From NCBI RefSeq assembly GCF_002899455.1, contig NZ_PPFB01000001.1, positions 992,001 to 1,056,000 of the forward strand: DNA of 64,000 bases, given 5' to 3'. The stretch is from Streptomyces sp. DH-12. Lineage in GTDB: Bacteria > Actinomycetota > Actinomycetes > Streptomycetales > Streptomycetaceae. The notes beneath the pieces were generated by a model. That model ran no database searches. It saw only the letters and a list, made by a program, of their open reading frames with translations, and was not told the origin of the DNA. Position numbers and translations under genes: made by a program. Positions 8,701 to 17,031 of this stretch are shown in pieces (positions within the stretch are counted from its first letter, which is position 1; every line of letters begins with the position of its first letter).

Positions 8701-9271
8701 CCTCGCCGGCGTAGGTGGTCATGTACGCCGGCAGACCGCCCATGCCGGCCTCGGCGTTGATGTAGGGGCCGGGACGGGCGATGACGTACAGGCCCTCCTC
8801 CTCGGCCATGGTCAGGAGGCGGTCGATGTCGCGGACGCCGGAGAAGTCGTAGGAGCCGGGCTCGCTCGAGTGGTAGCCCCAGAAGAAGTACAGCGACACG
8901 GCGTTGAAGCCGGAGGCCTTCAGCTTCTGCAGCACGTCCCGCCACTGGTCCGGGCTGGGCAGCCGCCAGTAGTGGAACTCGCCGGACCACACGGTCAGCC
9001 GCTCGCCGTCGATGGTCAGGGACTTGTCGTCCCAGCCGACCCGGTGCGGCTTGCCGTCGTTGCCGGGGAACGGGACCGGGTTCGCGGCGGCGCTCGCCGC
9101 CGGGGCCCCGGCCGCCTCCCGGGGGCGGTCGGGCGCGGCCGCGGCGGCGCTCACCGGGGTGAGCGCCGCGAGGACCAGCGCGAGGCCGGCCGCCAGTGGT
9201 CCGAGGGGCGGTCCGAGCCGGCTGGACACACCGTGCCTCCGGGGCCGGCGGAATGTCGATGACTGGTGCAT
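5744..9271 (-). CDS. GH35 beta-galactosidase, large multidomain secreted form
   Basis: 1175 residues. ATG at 9271 is chosen because GGAGG lies 6 bases upstream. An N-terminal secretion signal (basic start, then LAAGLALVLAALTPVSAAAAA) precedes a GH35 TIM barrel with SGEFHYWRLP, YQVENEQ (acid/base E233) and FIAEGQGGAF (nucleophile E324). Downstream beta-sandwich regions include galactose-binding-like domains (for example DSLEVTFEGPTVRWIGPDS and the ~950-1150 jelly rolls with YRGRYTPET and WYRTTAGLDLP). It is far longer than cytosolic GH35 enzymes, consistent with extracellular attack on terminal beta-galactose. It is followed by its own hairpin and converges on GH95. Confidence 0.92.
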   Translation of the reverse strand: MHQSSTFRRPRRHGVSSRLGPPLGPLAAGLALVLAALTPVSAAAAAPDRPREAAGAPAASAAANPVPFPGNDGKPHRVGWDDKSLTIDGERLTVWSGEFHYWRLPSPDQWRDVLQKLKASGFNAVSLYFFWGYHSSEPGSYDFSGVRDIDRLLTMAEEEGLYVIARPGPYINAEAGMGGLPAYMTTYAGEERTADPQNLAADLEWLEAVNAVISEHQITDGGGSVIAYQVENEQIDNAPKHVEYIEKLQAAVKEHGITVPLFHNDWGNGHGWNAPGTPGGSQLDLYAFDTYPLGFDCTGARGRLEDFESRIRGYSPKTPVFIAEGQGGAFTSWGRTFQTTECAKFVDPAFIRQFAVNNLANGVTMFNSYMEYGGTNWGWTGDPGSGFTSYDYGAPISEDRSITPKLVVHKEFGYLHDAVTPIASARNVTAPAVTVTGGGPVKAQQRLSTENAATTSVSGNGARLITLRHPDSNDTSTSRATFPLDLAVPPKPPTAPAYRWNDSDTQALKFTGSWERASGKTWTSGDHQDDETFSDRAGDSLEVTFEGPTVRWIGPDSVNHGTADVYIDGVKKATVDSYAPSPVFQQVLFEANDLGEGEHTLKIVVTGEKGTAASQGTFVSADAIDTGPSPDTSAGTYPRVPQKEGTAVTVAGRDAKVLVADYAFGPHRMPYSTSQVLTHLSAGRDLLVLHGTKGEAGETVLRYAAQPKVTTLDGDPVEVTWDAARKDLRLNYTHGGTRTLRITGDGRDLTVLITDRDGVATAWQLDAGAHDVLVTGPELARTARIAGTRLDLTGDTRRAGPLRVFAPAGVDVLTWNGKRITATRDAAGALVATLPGPGTPSMPGLTAWRTADADPERTAGFDDSGWKKADRTTADNPRHGPGAASGVVLDTDEYGFHEGDTWYRGRYTPETASTSVKVSVKTGTAGHAMVWLNGRYLGAQGDGTATHTVPAGVAEPGRQAVLAILVRNMGHYEDWSSDGRSKGGRGLADVEVPGSGTVEWRIQGAAGGPDPADTVRGIFNNGGLYGERMGWHLPGAPDSSWSTTQSFKSERPGVRWYRTTAGLDLPEGTDTAVGLRIDDDGLRVDKYRVQIFVNGWNTGQYVNNVGPQKEFVIPSGFLKARGENTIALAVSAEQSGVGPDAVSLVHRGTVLGGVPGGQNASPGHGDLFGAARSDE

Positions 9272-9628
9272 GGGTGCCTCCGACGACGCGAGCTCGATGA
9301 GCTCTTGGGTCAGGTGACTGCGTGGAGCCCTTCCGTGAAGGGGACATGCCAAATCGACCCGGCATGGGGTTCGACGTTGGCCAGAGTAAAGCGGACCGGT
9401 ACAGAGGTCTAGACCCCAGACGTCATATGTCTTCCACCGATGTCTTCAGGGTCCTCTGAAACAGAGCGACTTGACAGTTCGTACCACGCCTGACGCTCTT
9501 CCGGGGACACGCACGAGCGCCGCCGCGACGTTCGCCCTTCCCTTCCCGCTCGTGAACATGACGGCGCTCGAAGCGCGGCAGGCTGCCGTTCCGCCTGTCC
9601 CTCGCCGGCCCGCCTCCACCGGTCACCG
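9272..9628. promoter_or_regulatory. Regulatory region upstream of GH35 with a DasR-like core and a shared motif
   Basis: A 357-base gene-free stretch. It contains GGTCTAGACC (9406-9415) inside GAGGTCTAGACCCC, resembling the dre site bound by the GntR-type regulator DasR (consensus around TGGTCTAGACCA). CAGACGTCATATGTCTTC at 9417-9434 matches 15 of 18 bases of a site before the beta-helix gene at 30405-30422. ATGTCTTC is directly repeated at 9427-9434 and 9440-9447. These lie about 135-175 bases upstream of the GH35 start. Nothing else is recognised in 9450-9628, which runs up to the sulfatase stop. Confidence 0.5.
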
Positions 9629-11383
9629 TCACCCGGGTGCGGGGAAGCGGTGCCCGGCGTCGAAGCGGAGGGCACGCCCGGCCCAGGTGCCGGTCGCCGC
9701 GGCGGCCAGGCTCCGGCCGGTCACGGCGGCCCCGGCCGGGACGGTGAGCCGCCAGGTCTGGCGCAGCGTCCCGCCGACGGGCAGGTCCGCCCTCGCCGGT
9801 CCGGACGTCCGCCGGAGCCCCCATCCCGCGGGGCCGGTCACCACCGGGGCGACGCCGGCCCAGGGACCGGCCGATCCGTTGGAGACGGTGACGGCGATCT
9901 CGTACGCGCCGCCCGCCCCGACGCCCGCCGGGACCTCCAGGCGGAGGCCGAACGGAACCCGGCGGTAGTCGTCCGCCCAGGCGGCGCGCATGGCGGCGAC
10001 CAGCCGGGCCGCCACGTCCGGGTGCGCGGCGGCGACGTCCGTGCGCTCACCGCGGTCGGCGGCCAGGTCGTACAGCTCGACGTGCCACCGGTCGTCCGGG
10101 GCCGTGCGGTCCCGGCCGGGGGCGAAGCGCACGGCTTTCCACCGCTCCTCCCGGACGGCCTCGGCCAGCGTGAGGATGCGGCCCCCGTCCTCGCGGGCCG
10201 CGCGGGGCGTGGACCAGGGGTCGTTCCGGTACCAGTACAGGTGCGCGTGGCGCGGGGCGCCGGTCCCGGTGGTCAGCAGTCCGGCCAGGGACAGTCCGTC
10301 GACGTCGCGCGGCCGGGGCGCCCCGGCGAGATCGGCGAGGGTGGGCAGCAGATCGGTGAAGGGGGTGGGCCGGGCGACCGTGCCCGCCGGGACCCGCCCC
10401 GGGGACCACACCAGGAGGGGCACACGGACGCCGCCCTCGTAGAGGTTGCGCTTGTAGCCGCGCAGCGGGCCGTTGGCGTCGAAGCGGTCGGGATCGACAC
10501 CGCCCTCCTCGTGGGGGCCGTTGTCACTCGTGACGATCACGACGGTGTCGGCCGCCTTGCCGCTGTCCCGCAGCGCCCGGACCAGCTCGGCGACATGGGT
10601 GTCCAGGAGCGTGACCTGGGCGGCGTGGCCCTTGTCGGCCTCGGGCCAGGGCCGCGTGGCGTACGCGCCGGTGCCGGGCACGTCGCTGGGCGAGTGCGGG
10701 AGCGTGGGCGCGTAGCACAGGAGGAAGGGACCGGAGGTGTTCTTGACGAAGTCGACGGAGCGGGCGAGGAAGGCGTCCGGGGCGTAGGTCCCCTTCGCGC
10801 CGTCCGCGTTCGCGGGCAGGGCCTCCTTCACGCCGTTGTGCCAGAGGTGGTCGGGGTAGTAGTCGTGGGCGTGGTTGTGGTCGATGTACCCGTAGAACTC
10901 GTCGAAGCCGCGCTGGTTGGGGTGGCTGGGCTGGTGGGCCGCCTCGGGACCGAAGCCCCACTTCCCGAACAGCGCGGTGCGGTAGCCGACGGCCCGCAGC
11001 GGTTCGGCGAAGGTGGTGTCGTCCGCGGTCAGCGCGGCCTGCGGGCCGCTGAAGGGGTTCTGCCGGACCGTGGCGTGCCCGCTGTGCAGCCCGGTCAGCA
11101 GCGAGCAGCGGGACGGCGCGCACACCGGGGCGCCGGCGTAGGCGTCGGTGAAGAGCATGCCCTCGGCGGCGAGCCGGTCCAGGGCCGGGGTGCTGATGAG
11201 GCGCTGGCCGTACGCGCCCAGCTCGCCGGATCCGAGGTCGTCGGCGAGGACCAGGACGATGTTGGGGCGGGTGGTCGCGGCGGCGGAGGGCGGGCCCGCG
11301 GCCGCGGCGGCGGACGGGCCCGTGACCGCTGTGGCGGCCAGGGCGGTGGCGGTGGCGATCAGGAACCGACGGCGGTCGGGCAC
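9629..11383 (-). CDS. Secreted type I (formylglycine) sulfatase, Tat signal
   Basis: 584 residues from GTG 11383, with GGAGG 5 bases upstream. Tat-like N-terminus (DRRRFLIATATALAATAV). The alkaline-phosphatase-fold sulfatase domain begins NIVLVLADDLGSGELGAYG; the catalytic motif is C88-A-P-S-R92 (PVCAPSRCSLLTG), in which Cys is converted to formylglycine. Metal/sulfate residues appear in FGKWGFG and VTSDNGPHEEGG. The last ~110 residues look like a beta-sandwich extension. It is the third gene of the ROK-FGE-sulfatase unit, so the modifying enzyme is made with it. Target is probably a sulfated sugar of the glycan attacked by the neighbouring hydrolases. Confidence 0.92.
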   Translation of the reverse strand: MPDRRRFLIATATALAATAVTGPSAAAAAGPPSAAATTRPNIVLVLADDLGSGELGAYGQRLISTPALDRLAAEGMLFTDAYAGAPVCAPSRCSLLTGLHSGHATVRQNPFSGPQAALTADDTTFAEPLRAVGYRTALFGKWGFGPEAAHQPSHPNQRGFDEFYGYIDHNHAHDYYPDHLWHNGVKEALPANADGAKGTYAPDAFLARSVDFVKNTSGPFLLCYAPTLPHSPSDVPGTGAYATRPWPEADKGHAAQVTLLDTHVAELVRALRDSGKAADTVVIVTSDNGPHEEGGVDPDRFDANGPLRGYKRNLYEGGVRVPLLVWSPGRVPAGTVARPTPFTDLLPTLADLAGAPRPRDVDGLSLAGLLTTGTGAPRHAHLYWYRNDPWSTPRAAREDGGRILTLAEAVREERWKAVRFAPGRDRTAPDDRWHVELYDLAADRGERTDVAAAHPDVAARLVAAMRAAWADDYRRVPFGLRLEVPAGVGAGGAYEIAVTVSNGSAGPWAGVAPVVTGPAGWGLRRTSGPARADLPVGGTLRQTWRLTVPAGAAVTGRSLAAAATGTWAGRALRFDAGHRFPAPG

Positions 11384-11488
11384 GGGGGCCTCCGGGAGGG
11401 GCGGACGGGTACGGGGACGTACGGGTGCGCGGTGCTGGGGGGAGCGCCCCCCGGCCGGGGAGGACCGGGGGGGCGCCGGCTCCCGGCG

Positions 11489-12478
11489 TCAGCCCCCGAC
11501 GACGCAGCGGAAGCCGGTGTGGCCGGTGGTGCTGTCCGGGGTGTTGGAGGTGCGGGCCGCCACGCGGTAGCGGTTGCAGTAGGAGCGGTGGCACAGGTGG
11601 GAGCCTCCCCGCAGCACCCGGGTCCCCCCGGTCGGCGGCCCCGCGGGGTCGACGCGGGTCTCCGGCCGGTCGGCGGCGTGCCAGTCGGCGCTGAACCGGT
11701 CGGCGCACCACTCCCAGACGTTGCCGGAGGTGTTGTGGAGCCCGTAGCCGTTGGGCGCGAAGGCGTTGACCGGGGCGGTGCCGAGGAAGCCGTCCTCGCG
11801 CGTGTTGTGCCCCGGGAAGTCGCCCTGCCAGATGTTGCAGCGGTGTCTGCCCCGCGGGGTCAGCTCGTCCCCCCAGGGGAAGCGGGCCCGCACGAGTCCG
11901 CCGCGGGCGGCCTTCTCCCACTCGGCCTCGGTGGGCAGCCGTTTGCCGGCCCAGGCCGCGTAGGCGGTGGCGTCGTTCCACGACACGTGCACCACCGGGT
12001 GGTTGCCGCGGTCGCCGATGGAGGACCCGGGGCCCTCCGGGGCCCGCCAGCAGGCTCCCGCGACGGCCCGCCACCAGGGCGCTCCGGGGACGGTGCCGGG
12101 GAGCACGGCGTGCCGCGCCCCGGGGTGGACGAACGGGCCGAAGACGTAGGACCAGCCGATCGACTCGGCCTCGGTGCGGTAGCCGGTGGCCTTGACGAAG
12201 ACGGCGAACCGGGCGTTGGTCACACAGGTGGCGTCGATGTGGAAGGGACTGACGGACACCTCGCGCACCGGGCCCTCGCCGTCGGCGGGGAAGGCGTCCT
12301 CGTCGTCGCCGCCCATCAGGAACGGTCCGCCGGGGACGGCGACCATGCCGCGCAGCACGTCGGCGCGGTCGCGCACGGGGATCTCGAAGTCCGCTCCGGG
12401 CACGGGGGCGGGGGCGGGGGCCTCCGGGACGGTCCCGGGGCCGGCGGCGCCCCGCGCGGGTCCGCAGCAGGCGTTCAC
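11489..12478 (-). CDS. Formylglycine-generating enzyme (FGE, SUMF1-type), sulfatase activator
   Basis: 329 residues starting at GTG 12478, overlapping the ROK stop (GTGA). FGE-sulfatase fold: MVAVPGGPFLMGGDDEDAFP at ~45-64, VVHVSWNDATAYAAWAGKRL, and NTSGNVWEWCAD. The copper-binding catalytic cysteines are C296 and C301 (LCHRSYCNRYR), with the spacing of the characterised S. coelicolor enzyme. It oxidises Cys in CxPxR of nascent sulfatases to formylglycine with O2. Both sulfatases here carry CxPxR. No signal peptide, so it acts in the cytoplasm before Tat export. About 105 bases separate it from the downstream sulfatase. Confidence 0.95.
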   Translation of the reverse strand: MNACCGPARGAAGPGTVPEAPAPAPVPGADFEIPVRDRADVLRGMVAVPGGPFLMGGDDEDAFPADGEGPVREVSVSPFHIDATCVTNARFAVFVKATGYRTEAESIGWSYVFGPFVHPGARHAVLPGTVPGAPWWRAVAGACWRAPEGPGSSIGDRGNHPVVHVSWNDATAYAAWAGKRLPTEAEWEKAARGGLVRARFPWGDELTPRGRHRCNIWQGDFPGHNTREDGFLGTAPVNAFAPNGYGLHNTSGNVWEWCADRFSADWHAADRPETRVDPAGPPTGGTRVLRGGSHLCHRSYCNRYRVAARTSNTPDSTTGHTGFRCVVGG

Positions 12479-13713
12479 GGTCGGCCCCCCTCGGCGGTGA
12501 CGGGCTCCGCGGGCTCGGAAGGACCCAGCGCGGGCAGGGGCACCAGTCCCTCGGCGTCCTCACCGAAGGAGTGCAGCAGCAGGGCGACGGCGCCGCGTGC
12601 GGCGGCGTCGCCGCCCAGCGCCGAACGGCCGACGGTGATGCGGCGGGGCGCGGCCGGCAGGGAGAGCGTGCGCACCTGTTCCCTGATCGTCGTCAGGACG
12701 GGTTCCTCCAGGGCGGCCGGTTCCCCGTCGATCACGACGCACTCCGGGTCCGTGTGGGCGGCGAGCGCGGCCAGGACCCGGCCGGCCAGGGCGGCGGCCT
12801 CGGTCAGGACGGCCCGGACGACGGGGTCGCCCTCCGCGGCCAGGGACAGCAGTTCGTCGGTGTCCCGCACGGCCGTCCCCCGCTCGTCGCAGCGGGCCAG
12901 CAGCGCCGGCAGCCGGATCACGCCCTCCAGGCAGCCGCGCCCTCCGCAGTGGCACGGCGGACCCTGGGGATCGCAGCTGGTGTGGCCGATCTCGCCCGCG
13001 GTGCCGTGGGCGCCGCGCACCAGCCGGCCGTCGATCACCAACCCGCCGCCCACGCCGTCGGACCAGCGCAGGTAGACGGCGTTGTCGTGGCCGCGGGCCG
13101 CGCCCCAGGTGACCTCGGCGAGCGCGGCCAGGCGCGCGTTGTTGTCCGTGACGACCGGGACGTCGAAGTGTCCCTCCAGCAGGGCGGCGATCCGGGCGGC
13201 GGACGGGGTCATGGCGCGCGGGTCGGCGGAGGCCGGGTCCCGGACGAAACCGGGCAGGCCCAGACCGATGCCCTTCAGGGGGGCGAGGGCGATCCGCCGC
13301 TCCCGCCGGAGGTCGTCGACGGCGGCGACGACCGTCTCCGCCTGTTTCTCGGGGTCCGCGTCCGGCGGGACCGGCGCGCGGAGCCCGCCCACGATCTCGT
13401 GGGCGGCGTTGGCGACGACGACGTGCATCCGGCTGCGCTGGAGTTCGATGCCGATCAGCTCGGCTCCGCAGGGGTTGAGGGTGATCTCCGTCGGCGGGCG
13501 GCCGCGTCCGCGCTGCCGCTCCGCGGCCTGCTGCTCGACGACCGTCTCGCGCTGCAGCAGGTCGGACACGATCGCGAAGAGGGTGGTGCGGGACAGGCCG
13601 ACACGGCGTATCAGTTCGCCGCGGCTCAGCGCGCCCGAGCGGCGGAGTTCACCGAGCACGGCCGTCTCGTGGGCGTTTCTCAACCGCTGGAGGGCGTCGG
13701 GGCGTTCTGGCAT
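12475..13713 (-). CDS. ROK family transcriptional regulator
   Basis: 412 residues from ATG 13713 (MPERPDALQRLRNAHE). Longer in-frame starts run into the divergent promoter. Winged HTH at ~15-70 (GALSRGELIRRVGLSRTTLF) followed by an actin-like ROK domain: GIGLGLPGFV, VVTDNNARLAALAE, and the zinc motif CHCGGRGCLE preceded by GEIGHTSCDPQ. ROK repressors sense sugars or amino-sugar phosphates. It leads the operon with FGE and sulfatase and faces the sulfatase/importer operon. A long imperfect inverted repeat lies between them, the likely operator. Confidence 0.92.
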   Translation of the reverse strand: MPERPDALQRLRNAHETAVLGELRRSGALSRGELIRRVGLSRTTLFAIVSDLLQRETVVEQQAAERQRGRGRPPTEITLNPCGAELIGIELQRSRMHVVVANAAHEIVGGLRAPVPPDADPEKQAETVVAAVDDLRRERRIALAPLKGIGLGLPGFVRDPASADPRAMTPSAARIAALLEGHFDVPVVTDNNARLAALAEVTWGAARGHDNAVYLRWSDGVGGGLVIDGRLVRGAHGTAGEIGHTSCDPQGPPCHCGGRGCLEGVIRLPALLARCDERGTAVRDTDELLSLAAEGDPVVRAVLTEAAALAGRVLAALAAHTDPECVVIDGEPAALEEPVLTTIREQVRTLSLPAAPRRITVGRSALGGDAAARGAVALLLHSFGEDAEGLVPLPALGPSEPAEPVTAEGGRP

Positions 13714-13738
13714 GGACGCATGCTCGGCCCGCGCTCCA

Positions 13739-13807
13739 TTTATGTCAACAGCCGGGAAAAACAAGCCGCGTGGTCGCCGGCACTTTTTTCCGGAGGGTTG
13801 ACGTAAA
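13739..13807. promoter_or_regulatory. Inverted-repeat operator between the divergent sulfatase operons
   Basis: Left arm 13739-13761 begins TTTATGTCAAC and continues to CCGGGAAAAA; right arm 13784-13807 begins TTTTTTCCGG and ends GTTGACGTAAA. The outer 11-mers match 10 of 11 as inverted copies and the inner A/T tracts also pair. ROK regulators of the NagC/Mlc type bind paired AT-rich half-sites, so this is a good candidate for the adjacent ROK protein controlling both operons. Confidence 0.65.
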
Positions 13808-13885
13808 GACATCGCCGTCCCTACGGTTCCGTCACTCGGCAACAGAAGGCAACGAGAGCGCACATGAACGAAAGGCGCACGGCCT

Positions 13886-15376
13886 GTGTCTCCCCGCAAT
13901 GTCCTGTTCCTGATGACCGACCAGCACCGGGTGGACACCCTCGGCTGCTACGGAAACCCCCTCGTGCGCACTCCGGCGCTGGACGCGCTGGCCGCGGAGG
14001 GAACCCGCTTCGACCGCTTCTACACGCCCACCGCGATCTGCACCCCGGCCCGCGCCTCCCTCGCCACCGGACTCCACCCCTTCCGGCACGGCCTGCTGGT
14101 GAACCCCGAGCGCAACGGCGGAAGCCGCGACGAACTGGACGACTCCCAGCCGATGTTCGCCACCCGGCTCATGGAGCACGGGTACCGGGTCGGCCATGTC
14201 GGCAAGTGGCACATCGGCCGGGAACGCGGCCCCGAGTCCTACGGCCTGGACGGCGAGCACCTGCCGGGCGCGCTCAACCCCTTCCACCACCCCTCGTACA
14301 CGAAGTGGCTCCAGGACGAGGGCTTCCCGCCCTTCGCCGTCCGCGAGCCGGTCTTCGGCACCGCCGCCAACGGCACCGGCCGCGGCCACCTCATCGCCGG
14401 CCGGCTCCAGCAGCCCGCCGAGGCCACCCTCGAGGCGTTCCTCACCGAGCGCACCCTCGAACTCCTCGACCGCTACGCGGCCGGCTGGAAGGCGAGCGGC
14501 ACGCCGTTCATGCTCTCCTGCCACTGGTACGGGCCGCACCTGCCGTACCTGATCCCCGACGCGTACTACGACCTCTACGACCCGGAGTCGGTGCCGCTGC
14601 CCGCCTCCATGGCCGAGACGTTCGCCGGCAAGCCGGACGTCCAGCGCCGCTACTGCGAGTACTGGTCGTCGGACGACTTCGACGCGGCCGCCTGGCGCAA
14701 GCTCATCGCCGTCTACTGGGGCTACGTCACCATGATCGACCACCAGGTCGGGCGGCTCCTCGACGCCCTGAGGAGCCACGGCCTGTGGGACGACACGGCC
14801 GTCGTCTTCACCGCCGACCACGGCGAGTTCACCGGAGCCCACCGGCTCAACGACAAGGGCCCGGCGATGTACGAGGACATCTACCGCGTCCCCGCCCTCG
14901 TCCGGGTCCCCGGCGCCCCCGCCCAGGTGTCGGACGACTTCGCGACCCTGATCGACCTCAACCCCACGCTCCTCGACCTGGCCGGGGTGCCCGTCCCCGA
15001 GGGGTGCGACGGGGAGAGCCTGCTGCCGCTGCTGCACGGCGAACCGGCCGCGGAGGGGACCCGCGACCAGGTGGTCGCCGAGTTCCACGGCCACCACTTC
15101 CCGTACTCCCAGCGCATGATCCGCGACCGGCGCCACAAGCTGGTCTTCAACCCGGAGAGCGTGCACGAGCTGTACGACCTGGAGACCGACCCGCACGAAC
15201 TGCACAACGTGTACGAGTCACCGGCCTACGCCGGGGTGCGCCGCGGCCTGACCGACCGGCTCTACCGCGAGCTGCTGCGCCGGGGCGACCCCGCCTACAC
15301 CTGGATGAGCTACATGTCCGACATCGGCGGCGGGCGCGCGCCGGACGTCGACGGTGTGGCGGCGGAGGTGTCGTGA
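13886..15376 (+). CDS. Cytoplasmic-type sulfatase (formylglycine-dependent)
   Basis: 496 residues. Start taken as GTG 13886 ([15 protein letters not shown]), with GAAAGG about 10 bases upstream. No signal peptide. The catalytic motif is C52-T-P-A-R56 in [13 protein letters not shown]; other landmarks are [10 protein letters not shown] and [14 protein letters not shown]. It resembles choline-sulfatase/phosphonate-hydrolase-like or heparan-type cytosolic sulfatases. Because it is intracellular and overlaps an SsuABC-like permease gene (GTGA 15373-15376), it probably desulfates a small imported sulfated sugar or ester. First gene of a six-gene operon reading away from ROK. Confidence 0.9.
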   Translation: MSPRNVLFLMTDQHRVDTLGCYGNPLVRTPALDALAAEGTRFDRFYTPTAICTPARASLATGLHPFRHGLLVNPERNGGSRDELDDSQPMFATRLMEHGYRVGHVGKWHIGRERGPESYGLDGEHLPGALNPFHHPSYTKWLQDEGFPPFAVREPVFGTAANGTGRGHLIAGRLQQPAEATLEAFLTERTLELLDRYAAGWKASGTPFMLSCHWYGPHLPYLIPDAYYDLYDPESVPLPASMAETFAGKPDVQRRYCEYWSSDDFDAAAWRKLIAVYWGYVTMIDHQVGRLLDALRSHGLWDDTAVVFTADHGEFTGAHRLNDKGPAMYEDIYRVPALVRVPGAPAQVSDDFATLIDLNPTLLDLAGVPVPEGCDGESLLPLLHGEPAAEGTRDQVVAEFHGHHFPYSQRMIRDRRHKLVFNPESVHELYDLETDPHELHNVYESPAYAGVRRGLTDRLYRELLRRGDPAYTWMSYMSDIGGGRAPDVDGVAAEVS

Positions 15377-16245
15377 AGGAGCAACTCACCGTCGGCGGAC
15401 GGGCCGTGTCCGGCGGCGCCGGGGCCCCGGAGGGCACCGGCGCGGAGAAGACCCGGACCGGCGCGTCCCGGGGCGGACGGCCGCGGGGCGGCGGCGAGAG
15501 CCGTACGCGCCGGGTGCTGCTCGGCGTCGCCTCGGCACTCCTCGGACCGCTGGTCTGGGTCCTGCTCGCGCACAGCGGCATCGACGACTTCCCCGGGCCG
15601 CTCGAAGTGGCCCGCCGCGCCGTCGAGATGCTCGGTGAGGGCACCCTCCTCGAGGACGCGGGGGCGAGCCTGAAGCGCGTGCTCACCGGCTACGTCCTCG
15701 GGGTCGCCCTCGCGGTCCCCGTCGGCTTCCTCATGGGCTGGTACCCGGTCGTGCGCCGGCTGGTCGAGCCCTGGCTGCAGTTCTTCCGCATGGTGCCGCC
15801 GCTGGCGATCATCCCGCTGGCCATCGTCCTCATGGGCATCGGCGAGACCCCGAAGGTCTTCGTCATCTTCCTGGCCTCGTTCCTGTCCTGCGTCGTCTCC
15901 ACCTTCCAGGGCGTCGTCGCCGTCGACGTGACCCTCGTCAACGCCGCCCGGGTGCTGGGCGCGCGGGACCCGCAGATCTTCCTCGGGGTCGTCGTGCCCG
16001 CCTCCACCCCGTTCATCCTGGTCGGCATGCGGATCGGCCTCGGCGCCTCCTGGGCGACCGTGGTCGCGGCCGAACTCATCGCCGCCCAGGGCGGACTGGG
16101 CTTCCGGATGCAGCAGGCGCAGCTCTACTTCGACCTGCCCACCATCTTCGTCCAGCTGATCGCCATCGGAACCATCGGACTCGTCATGGACCGGCTGCTG
16201 CTCCTCGCCGAGCGCCGGCTGACCCACTGGCAGGAGCGGAGGTAG
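15373..16245 (+). CDS. ABC transporter permease, SsuC/TauC/NrtB type
   Basis: 290 residues from GTG 15373 overlapping the sulfatase stop. About 60 hydrophilic residues rich in Gly/Arg precede the membrane domain, which has about six helices (for example [37 protein letters not shown]). The coupling region [20 protein letters not shown] carries the EAA-type loop of the sulfonate/nitrate/taurine permease family. It works with the following ATPase and lipoprotein. Linkage to a sulfatase suggests import of a sulfated or sulfonated compound, unlike the aliphatic sulfonates handled by SsuABC itself. Confidence 0.9.
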   Translation: MKEQLTVGGRAVSGGAGAPEGTGAEKTRTGASRGGRPRGGGESRTRRVLLGVASALLGPLVWVLLAHSGIDDFPGPLEVARRAVEMLGEGTLLEDAGASLKRVLTGYVLGVALAVPVGFLMGWYPVVRRLVEPWLQFFRMVPPLAIIPLAIVLMGIGETPKVFVIFLASFLSCVVSTFQGVVAVDVTLVNAARVLGARDPQIFLGVVVPASTPFILVGMRIGLGASWATVVAAELIAAQGGLGFRMQQAQLYFDLPTIFVQLIAIGTIGLVMDRLLLLAERRLTHWQERR

Positions 16246-16248
16246 CCC

Positions 16249-17031
16249 GTGCCCACCATCGCCTTCCGCGAGGTGACCCGCCGCTTCCCGGTGAAAGGCG
16301 GCGACTTCCTGGCCCTGGACCGGGTCGGCCTCGACATCGCCGACGGCGAGTTCGTCACCGTCGTCGGCCCCTCCGGCTGCGGCAAGAGCACCCTGCTGAA
16401 CATCGCGGCGGGACTGCAGGAGGCCACCGCCGGCGAGGTCACCGTCGACGGCGTGCCCGTGCGCGGTCCCGCTCCCGAACGCGGGGTCATCTTCCAGCAG
16501 TACGCCCTCTTCCCCTGGATGACCGTGGCCGCCAACGTCGAGTACGGGCTCAAGGTCAGGGGCGTGGGCAGGGCGGAGCGCCGCCGCAGGGCGCGCGAGG
16601 TCATCGACCTCGTCGGGCTGACCGACTTCGCCGACGCCCTGCCCAAGACCCTCTCCGGGGGGATGAAGCAGCGCTGCGCCATCGCCCGCGCCTACGCCGT
16701 CGACCCGAAGATCCTGCTCATGGACGAGCCCTTCGGGGCGCTGGACTCCCTGACCCGGGTCCGCATGCAGGAGTCGCTGCTCGACACCTGGAGCCGGGAC
16801 CGGCGCACCGTCATGTTCATCACCCACGACGTGGACGAGGCGGTCTACCTCGGCAACCGCGTCGTCGTCATGGCCGCCCGCCCGGGCCGCGTCCACCGGA
16901 TCATCCCCGTCGGCCTGCCGTACCCGCGCACGGAGGAACAGCGGCTCTCCCCCGCGTTCGCCGAGCTGCGCGCCCGGGTGTGGAGCGCCGTCCACCACCA
17001 GCCGGCCCCCCACGAAGGGATCACGTCGTGA
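16249..17031 (+). CDS. ABC transporter ATP-binding protein, SsuB/TauB type
   Basis: 260 residues starting at GTG 16249, 3 bases after the permease stop. All ATPase motifs are intact: Walker A GPSGCGKST (~43-51), Q-loop FQQYALFPWM, signature LSGGMKQR, Walker B ILLMDEPFGALD and H-loop FITHDVDEA. It energises import through the preceding permease. Its stop overlaps the next gene's GTG (17028). The family is the nitrate/sulfonate/taurine group. Confidence 0.93.
   Translation: MPTIAFREVTRRFPVKGGDFLALDRVGLDIADGEFVTVVGPSGCGKSTLLNIAAGLQEATAGEVTVDGVPVRGPAPERGVIFQQYALFPWMTVAANVEYGLKVRGVGRAERRRRAREVIDLVGLTDFADALPKTLSGGMKQRCAIARAYAVDPKILLMDEPFGALDSLTRVRMQESLLDTWSRDRRTVMFITHDVDEAVYLGNRVVVMAARPGRVHRIIPVGLPYPRTEEQRLSPAFAELRARVWSAVHHQPAPHEGITS

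Noticed and set aside
9650..13075. 1141-codon plus-strand open frame across sulfatase, FGE and ROK
   Set aside because: Low-complexity translation without motifs; three well-formed minus-strand genes explain the region.
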